Shown here: one piece after another, positions 43,420 to 51,069 of the stretch
Layout: each line of letters begins with the position of its first letter
How positions within the stretch are numbered: position 1 is the first letter of the stretch
Source: Nocardioides panzhihuensis
GTDB lineage: Bacteria > Actinomycetota > Actinomycetes > Propionibacteriales > Nocardioidaceae
Direction of reading: 5' to 3'
NCBI RefSeq assembly: GCF_013408335.1
Contig: NZ_JACBZR010000001.1
Span: 310,001 to 374,000, forward strand
Length of the DNA stretch: 64,000 bases
Program-made: the position numbers and the translations under genes
Notes under the pieces: model-generated
Seen by the model: only the letters and a program-made list of their open reading frames with translations
What the model was told of the DNA's origin: nothing
Database searches by the model: none

Positions 43420-43433
43420 CTCAATTTCAGGCA
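43420..43433. promoter_or_regulatory. CTCAATTTCAGGCA motif, copy 2
   Basis: Exact match to 38091-38104, again between divergent genes, here the single-pass membrane protein and the ANL ligase. The match continues imperfectly into a GTCGG-containing flank in both copies. Confidence 0.4.
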
Positions 43434-43528
43434 GCCTGTCGGACCGGCCACGGTCGATGGAGGGGACCCGTGCGACGTTGCCGTTGCCGGGAACTGTCCC
43501 GGCCGAAGTACCCGGGGAGCGGGCCACG

Positions 43529-45100
43529 TTGAACACCGCTGACTTTCTTCTCGAGCTAGCGCCCGAGGATTCGATCGCGCTCGCAGAGGCGGGTCGCGAA
43601 TACACGTTCCAAGAGCTGCGGGTCAGCGTGTCCGTGCTCGCCGGACGGCTCTCCGTGCTCGGTCTGTCTCCGGGTGCGCCGATCGGGATCATGGCGCCCA
43701 ACGGCCTGTTCTGGGCCTCGGCCTATCTCGCCGCGCTCCGGATGGGTCTGGTCGTGGTGCCGCTGGCGGTCACGCTGCCGACCGACGAGGTGGTGGCCCG
43801 AGTGCGTTGGGTCGGCGCCGACGCGCTGCTGGTGGGGCGCCCCCAGGCCGAGGCGCTCCGGCTGAGCCTGCCCAGGAGCGTCCCGCTCGTCGTGGAGCGG
43901 AAGGAGCGGCTGATCCCACAGCCTCGATCCGCATCGGTCGAGCTGGCCGAGGCGATCGAGGTCGACCCGGACCATGATGCGCTCTACATGTTCACCTCCG
44001 GCACCACGGGCGATCCCAGAGCCGTGCGGATCACCCACCGCAACATCCAGGCGAACACGACCTCGATCCTCGGCTACCTCGACGTCGCGCCGGCGGACCG
44101 GATGCTGGTCGTGCTGCCGTTCACCTACGTCTTCGGGCTCTCGCTCCTGCACACCCATCTGCGCGCCGGTGCCGCCATGGTGATCCAGCCGCAGATGGTG
44201 TTCCCGCAGGCGGTGGTGGACCGGATGGCGTCCGCGCGCTGCACGGGCTTGGCCGGGGTGCCCTCGACCTTCGGGATGCTGCTGCGCAACAGCACGTTCG
44301 GCACCGCGACGCTTCCGTCGCTGCGGACGGTGCAGCAGGCCGGTGGCAGGTTGGCTCCTGCGCTGGTCGAGCAGATGATGCACGCGCAACCGCAGGCGAA
44401 GATCTTCGTGATGTACGGCGCGACCGAGGCCACCGCCCGGCTCTCCTACCTCCCGCCCGATGAGCTCACTCGGCGCCCGGGATCGATCGGCCGTGGGATT
44501 CCCGGTGTGGATCTGCGGGTGCTCGACGGTGACGGGGTTCCGGTCGGTCCCGGTGAGATCGGCGAGATCTGGGCCAGCGGCGCGAACATCTCGCCCGGCT
44601 ACCTCGACGCCCCCGAGGCGACGGCTCGCAAGATGCCCGGCGGGATGCTGCGTACCGGAGATCTGGCGAAGGTCGACGAGGACGGCTACATCTACGTGGT
44701 CGATCGGGCCGAGGATTTCATCAAGTCGTGGGGGCACCGGATCGCGAGCCAGGAAGTCGAGTCGGCTGCTCTCGAGCTGCCGGACGTGGTGGCGGCCGCG
44801 GCCGTCGGGCTCCCGGACGATGCCGCCGGTGAGCGGGTCGAGCTGGTGATCGTGTCGCGGCGCGGGTCGGAGCTGCGGGGTGTCGACGTCATCGCGCACT
44901 GTCGCAAGCGGCTCTCGAAGCACATGGTGCCCGAGGTCGTCCGCTTCGTCGACGCGCTGCCGCTCAACGCGAACGGGAAGGTCATCAAGCGCGACGTACG
45001 CGCGATGTGCTTGCGGCTGGCGCAGGACGCAGCCGGCGAGCAGGGCGACGGCTTCGGTGACGCGGACGACGCAGGCTGCGAAGGGATCAAGGTGGGTTGA
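43529..45100 (+). CDS. ANL-superfamily AMP-forming acyl/aryl-CoA or ACP ligase
   Basis: 523 residues from TTG 43529 with GGGGAG 9 bases upstream. Acyl-adenylate motifs are present: P-loop YMFTSGTTGDPRAV, MYGATEATARLSYLP, the hinge TGDLAKVDEDGYIYVVDRAEDFIKSWG and the catalytic Lys in NANGKVIKRD. It activates a carboxylic acid as its adenylate and loads CoA or a carrier protein. The free-standing acyl carrier protein at 54.3 kb in the same glycan region is a likely acceptor. This would supply an acyl group for glycan decoration; inference. Confidence 0.87.
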   Translation: MNTADFLLELAPEDSIALAEAGREYTFQELRVSVSVLAGRLSVLGLSPGAPIGIMAPNGLFWASAYLAALRMGLVVVPLAVTLPTDEVVARVRWVGADALLVGRPQAEALRLSLPRSVPLVVERKERLIPQPRSASVELAEAIEVDPDHDALYMFTSGTTGDPRAVRITHRNIQANTTSILGYLDVAPADRMLVVLPFTYVFGLSLLHTHLRAGAAMVIQPQMVFPQAVVDRMASARCTGLAGVPSTFGMLLRNSTFGTATLPSLRTVQQAGGRLAPALVEQMMHAQPQAKIFVMYGATEATARLSYLPPDELTRRPGSIGRGIPGVDLRVLDGDGVPVGPGEIGEIWASGANISPGYLDAPEATARKMPGGMLRTGDLAKVDEDGYIYVVDRAEDFIKSWGHRIASQEVESAALELPDVVAAAAVGLPDDAAGERVELVIVSRRGSELRGVDVIAHCRKRLSKHMVPEVVRFVDALPLNANGKVIKRDVRAMCLRLAQDAAGEQGDGFGDADDAGCEGIKVG

Positions 45101-45101
45101 G

Positions 45102-45995
45102 ATGGCGAAGAGAGAAGTGCCCGGATCGGTGAGGCTGCTGGTCGGCGTATGGGCAGGAGTGTTGGGGCTCGCGGTCGCACTGGCCGGAGCGTGGTTGCTG
45201 AGGAGCCCGGGGATGAACGACCAGGTCGCAGTCGCAGAGCCGTCCGAGTCCGAGCTACGGGTCGTGGGGAAGACCACCGTGCTCTTCGGGCACAACTCGG
45301 TCGGGATGAACATCCTCGACGGGGTCTCGAAGGTGTACGCGGACGCTGCGGTGCCGGTGCCGGCCATCGCCGACGTGTCCGGTGTCGACGTGTCCGATGC
45401 CGACGTGCCCGACGGGGCTGGCGCGGGTGAGGTCGGGGACGCGACGCTGCGGCATGCCTATATCGGGGTGAACGAGGATCCGCTCAGCAAGATCGCCGCG
45501 TTCACGGAGATGATGGACGGCACCGCTGGGGAGGACGTGGACGTGGCGCTGATGAAGCTCTGCTACGTCGACATCACCGCGGCCACCGACGTGCAGGCGG
45601 TCTTCGACGCGTATGAGTCGACCATGGCAGAGGTCGAGGCAGCCCATCCCGACGTACGCTTCCTCTACACGACCGTGCCGCTCACCGCCGATCGGAACTG
45701 GAAGTCGAAGGTCAAGGCGGCCTTGGGCCGTGACGACGAGATGGGACCGGCCGACAACGTCGCCCGGGAGCGCTACAACGCGATGATCCGGGAGAAGTAC
45801 GCCGCCACCGGGCGTCTCGTCGACATCGCCGCCGCCGAGGCGGAGGGCACCGGGGAACGCCGCCAGGACGGCCGTCCCTACTACGTGCTCAACGAGAACC
45901 TGACCTACGACCGCGGCCACCTCAACGAGGCCGGCGCGACGGCCGTCGCCGCCGAGCTGCTGAAGATCGTCGCGACCCACAGCCCGGTCGCCTGA
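45102..45995 (+). CDS. SGNH/GDSL-like hydrolase or acyltransferase, membrane-anchored
   Basis: 297 residues from ATG 45102, directly after the ligase stop. One N-terminal membrane helix (LLVGVWAGVLGLAVALAGAWLL), then an extracellular domain starting TTVLFGHNSVGMNILDGV and ending LTYDRGHLNEAGATAVAAEL. Its DxxH near the end is the SGNH catalytic Asp-His. The usual GDS serine block is replaced by GHNS, so this is a divergent member. Adjacent to an acyl-activating ligase, it may move or remove acyl groups on surface glycan. Confidence 0.7.
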   Translation: MAKREVPGSVRLLVGVWAGVLGLAVALAGAWLLRSPGMNDQVAVAEPSESELRVVGKTTVLFGHNSVGMNILDGVSKVYADAAVPVPAIADVSGVDVSDADVPDGAGAGEVGDATLRHAYIGVNEDPLSKIAAFTEMMDGTAGEDVDVALMKLCYVDITAATDVQAVFDAYESTMAEVEAAHPDVRFLYTTVPLTADRNWKSKVKAALGRDDEMGPADNVARERYNAMIREKYAATGRLVDIAAAEAEGTGERRQDGRPYYVLNENLTYDRGHLNEAGATAVAAELLKIVATHSPVA

Positions 45996-46014
45996 GCTCC
46001 GACAGGAGGCGAGA

Positions 46015-46416
46015 ATGCCCGACCTTCGACTTGACCATGTGGGCATCCAGGTCCGCGAACTGCTCCGCACCGCCGAGGCCTTCGAACGGCTCTTCGGCTA
46101 CCGTCGCGTCACCGCCCCGGTCGTCAACACCCGTCACGGGGTCCGTGGGGTCTTCTTGGAGAAGGCCGACTCGATCTCTCTCAAGCTCATCACTCCTTTG
46201 TCGCCCGGGCCGCATGCGTACGGTCTCCATCATCTGGCCTTCATGGCTCCTGATCTCGACTCTGCGCTGGTGGAGCTCGGTGTCGCTGGTGCTCGTACGC
46301 TCAGCCCGCCTCAGCCGGGGGAGATGTTCGACGACGAGCTGATCGCGTTCGTGCGTGCTGCGGGGGTCAACGTCGAGCTCATCACCACCGATCGGCGGCG
46401 TGGGCGGATCGGGTGA
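46015..46416 (+). CDS. VOC superfamily protein, methylmalonyl-CoA epimerase-like
   Basis: 133 residues, ATG start with AGGAGG upstream. A glyoxalase/VOC fold: LDHVGIQVRELLRTAEAFERLFGY, then GVFLEK and HAYGLHHLAFMAPDLDSALVEL, and the C-terminal acidic NVELIT. Predicted metal ligands are His and Glu in these segments. Similar proteins epimerise methylmalonyl-CoA or act on glyoxal adducts. In this context, between glycan genes, the role is unclear. Confidence 0.75.
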   Translation: MPDLRLDHVGIQVRELLRTAEAFERLFGYRRVTAPVVNTRHGVRGVFLEKADSISLKLITPLSPGPHAYGLHHLAFMAPDLDSALVELGVAGARTLSPPQPGEMFDDELIAFVRAAGVNVELITTDRRRGRIG

Positions 46417-46568
46417 GCTCCATCCCCGACCTCCGCTGGTCGAGAGCCTGACCTCCGCTGGTCGAGAGCCCCTCGCCCCGCTGGTCGAGCCGCCGGAGCC
46501 GCTAGGCGGAGGCGTGTCGAGACCAACACAGTTCCCTGCCGGATCGTCCCACCCAGAGGCTGGTGTGG
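46417..46568. repeat. Cluster of CTGGTCGAG repeats after the VOC gene
   Basis: Three copies of (C)TCCGCTGGTCGAG or CCCCGCTGGTCGAG begin near 46431, 46453 and 46476. They are followed by GCTAGGCGGAGGCGTGTCGAG, which reappears reversed inside the acetyltransferase gene near 55280-55310. Non-coding. Confidence 0.6.
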
Positions 46569-46732
46569 GCCGCCGACCCTTCTTCGAGGGTCTTCTCGAC
46601 CTGCCCCGGAGTCAAGGACGCCCTTCGGGCGCCGGCTTCGCCGGTCGCCTTCGGCGATCCTTGACACCGGACCACGTCGAGAAAGATTTGGCTGGCTATC
46701 GGGGCGGCGGCCCGGGTGTGGCGCAGCGCAAT
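46569..46732 (+). repeat. Dispersed repeat, copy B (left bracket of HNH gene)
   Basis: Same landmarks as copy A: GCCGCCGACCC, GTCTTCTCGACC, CCGGAGTCAAGGACG, hairpin core CGCCCTTCGGGCG and CGCCGG, GATCCTTGACACCGG, then TTTGGCTGGCTATCGGGG and CGGCGG. It faces copy C (49851-50036) across the DUF222-HNH gene. Confidence 0.75.
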
Positions 46733-46797
46733 CTTGCTCGAGAACGGTGAGGTTGAAGGGGCAGGAGGGTGGCCCTTCGGGCCACTTACCATCCACA

Positions 46798-46812
46798 AGC
46801 ATGAGGCCGTTC
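46798..46812. repeat. 15-bp target-site duplication, left
   Basis: AGCATGAGGCCGTTC, identical to 48234-48248, directly outside the IS terminal inverted repeat. Confidence 0.85.
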
Positions 46813-46862
46813 TGTCATGTCGCGGGACATCGGTGACAGTTCTGCATCAGGACATCGGTGAC
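46813..46862 (+). repeat. IS left terminal inverted repeat
   Basis: Fifty bases beginning TGTCATGTCGCGGGACATCG. The reverse complement of 48184-48233 differs at three positions. Confidence 0.85.
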
Positions 46863-46907
46863 ACTTCGAATCACCTTGGTGGTGACACTTCTGGCTGGGT
46901 TTGGGTG

Positions 46908-48173
46908 GTGCCTGCCAATGAGCCTGTTGATCCTCGTGTCCGTCTCGCGATCGTGGAGTGGCCACGTGATGCGCCGCGGGGAGCGGTGACGACCTTCTGT
47001 GCCGAGCACGAGATTTCTCGCAAGACCTTCTACTCGATCCGTGCCAGGGTTCGCGCCGAGGGCGCGGCCCCAGCGCTTGAGCCCCGCAGCCGGCGGCCCC
47101 AGGCGAGCCCTTCTCGGATCACCGAGGTGGTCAAGCAGCAAGCCCTTGAGGTGCGTGCGGCACTGGAGTCCTCGGGCCTGGACCACGGCCCGATCAGCGT
47201 GCACGACAAGATGCACGCGATGGGGCTCGACCCGGTCCCCTCGGTCGCATCGTTGGCACGGATCTTCCGTGCCGCTGGTGTGGCTCGTCTTGAGCCGAGG
47301 AAGAAGCCCCGCTCGGCGTGGCGTCGGTTCGTGTACCCCGCACCGAACGCGTGCTGGCAGCTGGATGCCACCGAGTACGTCTTGACCAGGGGCCGTAGGT
47401 GCGTGATCTTCCAGCTCATCGATGACCACTCCCGCTACGCGGTCGCTTCCCATGTGGCGTGGGCAGAGACCTCCGATGCGGCGGTCGCCGTCTTCGACAA
47501 GGCCCTCACGGCCCACGGCGTGCCCCAACGTCTGCTGTCCGACAACGGCCTGGCGCTGAATCCGACCCGGCGCGGGATATTGGGCCGTCTCGTGGTGCGA
47601 GCGATGGAGCTGGGAGTCGAGCCCATCACCGGCAAGCCCTACAAGCCGACCACCCAGGGCAAGAACGAACGCTTCCACCAGACCCTGTTTCGCTACCTCG
47701 ACAAACAACCACTCGCCGCCAGCCTGGCCGAGCTGCAGGCCCAAGTCGACACATTCGACCAGATCTACAACACCCAGCGCCCCCATCAAGGGCTACCTGG
47801 CCGCGTCACGCCGCAGACGGCGTGGGAGGCCACCGAAAAGACCGAGGCACCGCGACCCACGCCGACACCCTTCACCCCTGCCCACCGACCGCGACCAGCG
47901 GTGATCCCGACCGACCTGCCGCCCGACACCCAAGCTCGGAAATTGACCTGCGTCGGCACACTCTTCCTGGACAAGGTCCAGTACAAGGTCGCCAGAGGAC
48001 GTCGTCACGAACACGTCCTGGTCATCACCAGCGGTGAGAACATCACCATCGCCGATCTGGACGGCGAGATCCTCATCGAGCACACCCGACCCGCACCAGG
48101 CGTCACCTACGTCGGCAACGGGCGACCCCTCAACCCCGGCCCCGGAAACCTCAAAACGTCACCGATGTCCTGA
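46908..48173 (+). CDS. IS481-family DDE transposase
   Basis: About 421 residues from GTG 46908; GTG 46905 is equally possible. An N-terminal helix-turn-helix (DPRVRLAIVEWP, then FCAEHEISRKTFYSIR) is followed by an rve integrase core with the triad Asp in WQLDATEYV, Asp in LLSDNGLAL and Glu in QGKNERFHQTL, and a C-terminal basic extension. Full length and unbroken, so likely active. Its stop lies at the edge of the right-end repeats. Typical IS481 cut-and-paste or copy-paste transposase acting on the flanking inverted repeats. Confidence 0.9.
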   Translation: MPANEPVDPRVRLAIVEWPRDAPRGAVTTFCAEHEISRKTFYSIRARVRAEGAAPALEPRSRRPQASPSRITEVVKQQALEVRAALESSGLDHGPISVHDKMHAMGLDPVPSVASLARIFRAAGVARLEPRKKPRSAWRRFVYPAPNACWQLDATEYVLTRGRRCVIFQLIDDHSRYAVASHVAWAETSDAAVAVFDKALTAHGVPQRLLSDNGLALNPTRRGILGRLVVRAMELGVEPITGKPYKPTTQGKNERFHQTLFRYLDKQPLAASLAELQAQVDTFDQIYNTQRPHQGLPGRVTPQTAWEATEKTEAPRPTPTPFTPAHRPRPAVIPTDLPPDTQARKLTCVGTLFLDKVQYKVARGRRHEHVLVITSGENITIADLDGEILIEHTRPAPGVTYVGNGRPLNPGPGNLKTSPMS

Positions 48174-48183
48174 CACATCAAAC

Positions 48184-48233
48184 GTCACCGATGTCCTGAT
48201 GCAGAACTGTCACCGATGTCCTGAGACACGACA
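48184..48233 (-). repeat. IS right terminal inverted repeat
   Basis: On the minus strand begins TGTCGTGTCTCAGGACATCG. A third AGGACATCGGTGAC copy lies just inside it, near 48160-48173. Confidence 0.85.
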
Positions 48234-48248
48234 AGCATGAGGCCGTTC
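48234..48248. repeat. 15-bp target-site duplication, right
   Basis: AGCATGAGGCCGTTC, identical to 46798-46812. Confidence 0.85.
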
Positions 48249-48364
48249 GCTCACCGCGAAAACAAGGCGTGACCTGCGAATATAAGTAGAATCGAACGGT
48301 CGAAACGATTAGAATCAGACCCATCACGACACGCCTCTACACACACCAGAGAGGAGGGGCGGCG

Positions 48365-49627
48365 ATGAATCTCGAACACGAGATCAACCACTGGGGTACC
48401 TACCCTGTGGACCCGATCGACGCAGAGCTCGCTGCCCTGGAGTTCTCCCTCGACAACCTTCTCGCGAGGGACCCTGCCTACTGGCGCACCAGCCAGAAGA
48501 AGGACCGGTTGAAGCGTCTGGAGATCATCCAGGCCAAGCAGGCCGCTTTGAAGCTCCGCATCCTTGCTGCTTCCGGTGACATTGCCGAAGAGACCGGCGC
48601 GAAGGACGTCTCGGGGTGGATGCTGACCGAGTTGCTGGTCGACAAGAAGATCGGCCGCGCTGAGGCGAAGTTCGCGGCCGCAGTGAGCAGATACGAGCTG
48701 GTCGCCGCCGGCCTCGCCGAGGGGGTCGTGTCCCAGGACAAGGCCCGGGTGATCACCAAGGCCCTCGAGGCGGTCGAAGCCGACCCGGCAGCCACTGCTG
48801 ATGACCTGGCCTACGCGGAGAAGCTGTTGGTCGACTACGCCACCCGGCTGACCGCTGACGACCTCAAGAACATCGGGAAGCGGATCCTGGTCGAGGTCGA
48901 CCCCGAACGGTTCGAGGCCGCCGAAGCCAAAGCCCTGCAGCGGGAGGAAGAACACGCCCAACGGCGCACCTTCTTTCAATCCCGCGCCAACGGCGACGGC
49001 ACCGTCGACATCCACGCCCGGGTCTCCTACGCGGTCGGGATGAGGCTGCGCACCCTCTTGGACTCCCTGGCCCAGCCGAGGAAGCTCTCCGCGGAGGACC
49101 GTGGCCGCGAGGCGCCCTATGACCGGCTGCTGGGCCAGGCCTTCGCCCGGATCGTCGAGACCTACGACGTCGACCAGCTCCCCCGCCATGGTGGCCACGG
49201 CACCACGGTGTTCATCACCATGGACGTCGAGGACCTCCGCAACGACCTCGGCACCGCGGCGTTGGGGTTCGACGGCGACAAGATCACCGCCGCCGAGGCC
49301 CGCCGGATGGCCTGCAACGCCGACCTCATCCCCGTCGTGTTGGACACAGGTTCCGAGATCCTCGACTTCGGCCGCACCACCCGCCTAGCCCACCCGGTCC
49401 AACACCGAGCACTCCGGTTACGAGACAAGTGTTGTCAGGCTGAGGACTGTGATGCACCAGCGGCCTGGACCGAGGCCCATCATCTGAAACCGTGGTCTCA
49501 AGGCGGCCGAACCGATCTCGCGAACATGGTGTTGTTGTGTCCGAGCGATCATCGCCGGATCCACGATCCGAACTACGACTATGAACGCCTACCGGATGGA
49601 CGGATCCGGTTCGCCCGCCGCGTCTGA
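48365..49627 (+). CDS. DUF222 domain-containing HNH endonuclease (13E12-like)
   Basis: 420 residues, ATG start with AGAGGAGG upstream and an AT-rich promoter-like stretch (48277-48320). Residues 1-300 are the helical DUF222 region (LEIIQAKQAALKLRILAASG, then GWMLTELLVDKKIGRAEAKFA). Residues 355-405 are an HNH module with CCQAEDC for zinc, TEAHHLKPWSQGG and LCPSDHRRIHDP. Such proteins are repeated many times in actinobacterial genomes and are thought to be selfish or mobile. The catalytic residues are intact. It sits between inverted repeat copies B and C. Confidence 0.88.
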   Translation: MNLEHEINHWGTYPVDPIDAELAALEFSLDNLLARDPAYWRTSQKKDRLKRLEIIQAKQAALKLRILAASGDIAEETGAKDVSGWMLTELLVDKKIGRAEAKFAAAVSRYELVAAGLAEGVVSQDKARVITKALEAVEADPAATADDLAYAEKLLVDYATRLTADDLKNIGKRILVEVDPERFEAAEAKALQREEEHAQRRTFFQSRANGDGTVDIHARVSYAVGMRLRTLLDSLAQPRKLSAEDRGREAPYDRLLGQAFARIVETYDVDQLPRHGGHGTTVFITMDVEDLRNDLGTAALGFDGDKITAAEARRMACNADLIPVVLDTGSEILDFGRTTRLAHPVQHRALRLRDKCCQAEDCDAPAAWTEAHHLKPWSQGGRTDLANMVLLCPSDHRRIHDPNYDYERLPDGRIRFARRV

Positions 49628-49663
49628 CCGCGCGCCCGGGCTTGCCCCCTGCCCCTGCCTACC

Positions 49664-49698
49664 GGTCCGACCTTGTGAAACATTCACAAGGTCGGACC
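49664..49698. terminator. Perfect 16-bp hairpin after the HNH gene
   Basis: GGTCCGACCTTGTGAA (49664-49679) pairs perfectly with 49683-49698 around ACA, 37 bp after the stop. It would be a strong terminator stem, though no U-run follows. Its GTGAA/TTCAC core resembles the hairpin at 994-1023 in the emptied repeat pair. Confidence 0.55.
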
Positions 49699-49850
49699 CT
49701 CTGTCCTAGCCGACGACCCGGCGACCTCCAGCAAGACACGGGAGCGCCCCCTTGCGAAGAATTCACAAGGTGTCATCGTCTAGTACAGCGCCCCGCAAAC
49801 CTCCCCTGGCAGGACCGGCCAACCCCGGTCCCCAATCCCGTGCTCAACCC

Positions 49851-50036
49851 AATTTCGCTGCGCCAAACCCCGCCGCCGACCCGATAGCCAGCCAAAATTC
49901 TCGCCGGGTCACGGTGTCAAGGACCGCGATAGCGGCCGGCGAAGCCGGCGGCCGAAGGCCGTCATCTCGACAAGCTCGATACATCGCCTTGACTCCGGGA
50001 TTCGGCGTGAACACCATCCATAACGGGTCGGCGGCC
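49851..50036 (-). repeat. Dispersed repeat, copy C (right bracket of HNH gene)
   Basis: Read on the minus strand: GCCGCCGACCC, CCGGAGTCAAGG, GGCCTTCGGCCGCCGGCTTC, GGTCCTTGACACCG, GAGAATTTTGGCTGGC, TATCGGGTCGGCGGCGGGG. It has an extra CGAGCTTGTCGAGAT segment in the core. Inverted with respect to copies A and B. Confidence 0.75.
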
Positions 50037-50051
50037 AGTCCCTATGCGGCT

Positions 50052-50387
50052 TCAGTCCCCCGTAGAACCCCTATGACGCCCCCGCCGAATCTCCGTGTCC
50101 AGAGCGTCAAGATGCTGGGTCCAGAAGTGGCGGAACTGGTTGAGCCAGACGTCGACCTCGGCCATGGGGCCGGTGTCGATGGAGTAGATGCGGCGGGTGC
50201 CGGCAGGGCGTACGGTGGCGAAGCCATGTTCGCGCAGGACCTTGAGCTGCATCGAGACTGCGGGTTGGCCGATGCCGAACTCGGCGGAGATGGACTCAAC
50301 GACCTCGCCGGAGGTGAGGTCGCCGGTGGCCAGGAGCTCGAGGATGCGGCGGCGTACGGGGTCTCCGAGGATGTCGAAGGCGTGCAA
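50052..50387 (-). CDS. ArsR-family transcriptional regulator (SRPBCC-linked type)
   Basis: 111 residues from TTG 50387, with AGGAG 5-9 bases before. A winged-helix ArsR domain: FDILGDPVRRRILELLATGDLTSGEVVESISAEF, then IGQPAVSMQLKVLREHGFATVRPAGTRRIYSI. No metal-binding cysteines, as in the SdpR-like group. It directly follows the SRPBCC gene, a common pairing in which the regulator represses its own operon, probably at the dyad 51050-51069. Confidence 0.82.
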   Translation of the reverse strand: MHAFDILGDPVRRRILELLATGDLTSGEVVESISAEFGIGQPAVSMQLKVLREHGFATVRPAGTRRIYSIDTGPMAEVDVWLNQFRHFWTQHLDALDTEIRRGRHRGSTGD

Positions 50388-50395
50388 GCCTGCTC

Positions 50396-51037
50396 CTACT
50401 CCGGCATCGCGGTGTAGGCGGCTACGCAGTTCTCGCCGGCGGCGCGGGCCTGCTCCGGGTCCGTGCCGAAGGCGATGTCGGCCTCGACCCAGGCGGCGGC
50501 GGAGCCCTTGGTGTGCTCGATCATCGCGGGGAGGGCGTCGGGGGACATCGGGTCCATCTTCTCGGCTTCGGGGGCCGGGAGGTGGAGGGCCAGGGCGAGG
50601 AGCATCTGCTCCCAGCCGATGCCGACGGCGCTCGGGCCGAACTCCTTCCACTGCTCCGGGGGGACGGGGGCGGAGTGCTCGAGACGGAGCAGCGTACGGT
50701 CGCCGGCGGCGGTCAGGGTCGCATCGACCCACGAGCTCATGTCGCCGTAGTCCCAGGTGATCGAGAGCAGCTTGGGGCGGTCGCACGCGAGGATCTCGCC
50801 GCCGGCGTTGCCCTCGAGCTGGTAGCGGCCGCCGACCTCGAAGTCGCCGGTGACCGGCATCAGCCAGCGGGGGATGCGCTCCTTGGTGGTCAGCGCGTCC
50901 CAGACCTCGTCCGGCGCGGCGTCGTAGCTGCGCTCGACGACGAGCATCCGCAGCTCCTCGCCGCCGCGGGTCGTGGTGGTCAGCGCGCGGTTCACGGCGC
51001 CGAGGTGGTCGGCAGGGATGAAGGGTGGTGTGCTCAT
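50396..51037 (-). CDS. SRPBCC (AHSA1-like) domain protein
   Basis: 213 residues, ATG start. An AHSA1/START-like fold: VVERSYDAAPDEVWDALTTKERIPRWLMP, then GGEILACDRPKLLSITWDYG and LRLEHSAPVPPEQW, plus a C-terminal helical extension. Such proteins bind hydrophobic ligands; those next to ArsR genes are usually uncharacterised. The stop lies 9 bp before the ArsR start. Its start is 15 bp after the nadE stop. Confidence 0.83.
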   Translation of the reverse strand: MSTPPFIPADHLGAVNRALTTTTRGGEELRMLVVERSYDAAPDEVWDALTTKERIPRWLMPVTGDFEVGGRYQLEGNAGGEILACDRPKLLSITWDYGDMSSWVDATLTAAGDRTLLRLEHSAPVPPEQWKEFGPSAVGIGWEQMLLALALHLPAPEAEKMDPMSPDALPAMIEHTKGSAAAWVEADIAFGTDPEQARAAGENCVAAYTAMPE

Positions 51038-51049
51038 ACCTGCGACGCT

Positions 51050-51069
51050 ATATCAATTGACCTTGATAT
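51050..51069. promoter_or_regulatory. ArsR-type operator overlapping the end of nadE
   Basis: ATATCAA (51050-51056) and TTGATAT (51063-51069) form a perfect dyad with a 6-base spacer, 13 bp upstream of the SRPBCC start and within the last codons of nadE. This is the usual operator form for ArsR-type repressors. Confidence 0.6.

Larger units (their letters stand above)
46813..48233 (+). mobile_element. IS481-type insertion sequence, 1421 bp, intact
   Basis: Bounded by 50-bp terminal inverted repeats that match at 47 positions and start TGTC. Flanked by a perfect 15-bp direct repeat. Encodes one full-length DDE transposase. The short motif AGGACATCGGTGAC occurs twice at the left end and three times at the right, probably transposase-binding sites. 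The perfect duplication indicates a recent insertion. Confidence 0.88.
46569..50036 (+). mobile_element. Putative element: DUF222-HNH gene between inverted ~170-bp repeats
   Basis: Repeat B and repeat C are in inverted orientation around the DUF222-HNH gene. The IS element inside is a later arrival. A counterpart without a gene lies at 771-1262. By analogy to the REP13E12 family of M. tuberculosis, which also encodes DUF222-HNH proteins, this could be a mobile or formerly mobile unit. Mobility is inferred, not shown. Confidence 0.4.
49628..50051. other. Gene-free spacer downstream of the HNH gene
   Basis: Holds a 16-bp perfect hairpin (49664-49698), a partial second TTCACAAGG sequence near 49765, and reverse-oriented repeat copy C (49851-50036). 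No coding region is convincing. Confidence 0.65.

Noticed and set aside
42682..43701. A longer 339-residue start for the single-pass membrane protein
   Set aside because: The added N-terminal part is low-complexity, overlaps the ANL ligase, and would place the membrane helix internally without reason.
46569..50036. Composite transposon with IS ends
   Set aside because: Only one IS copy exists and its own 15-bp duplication shows that it moved alone.
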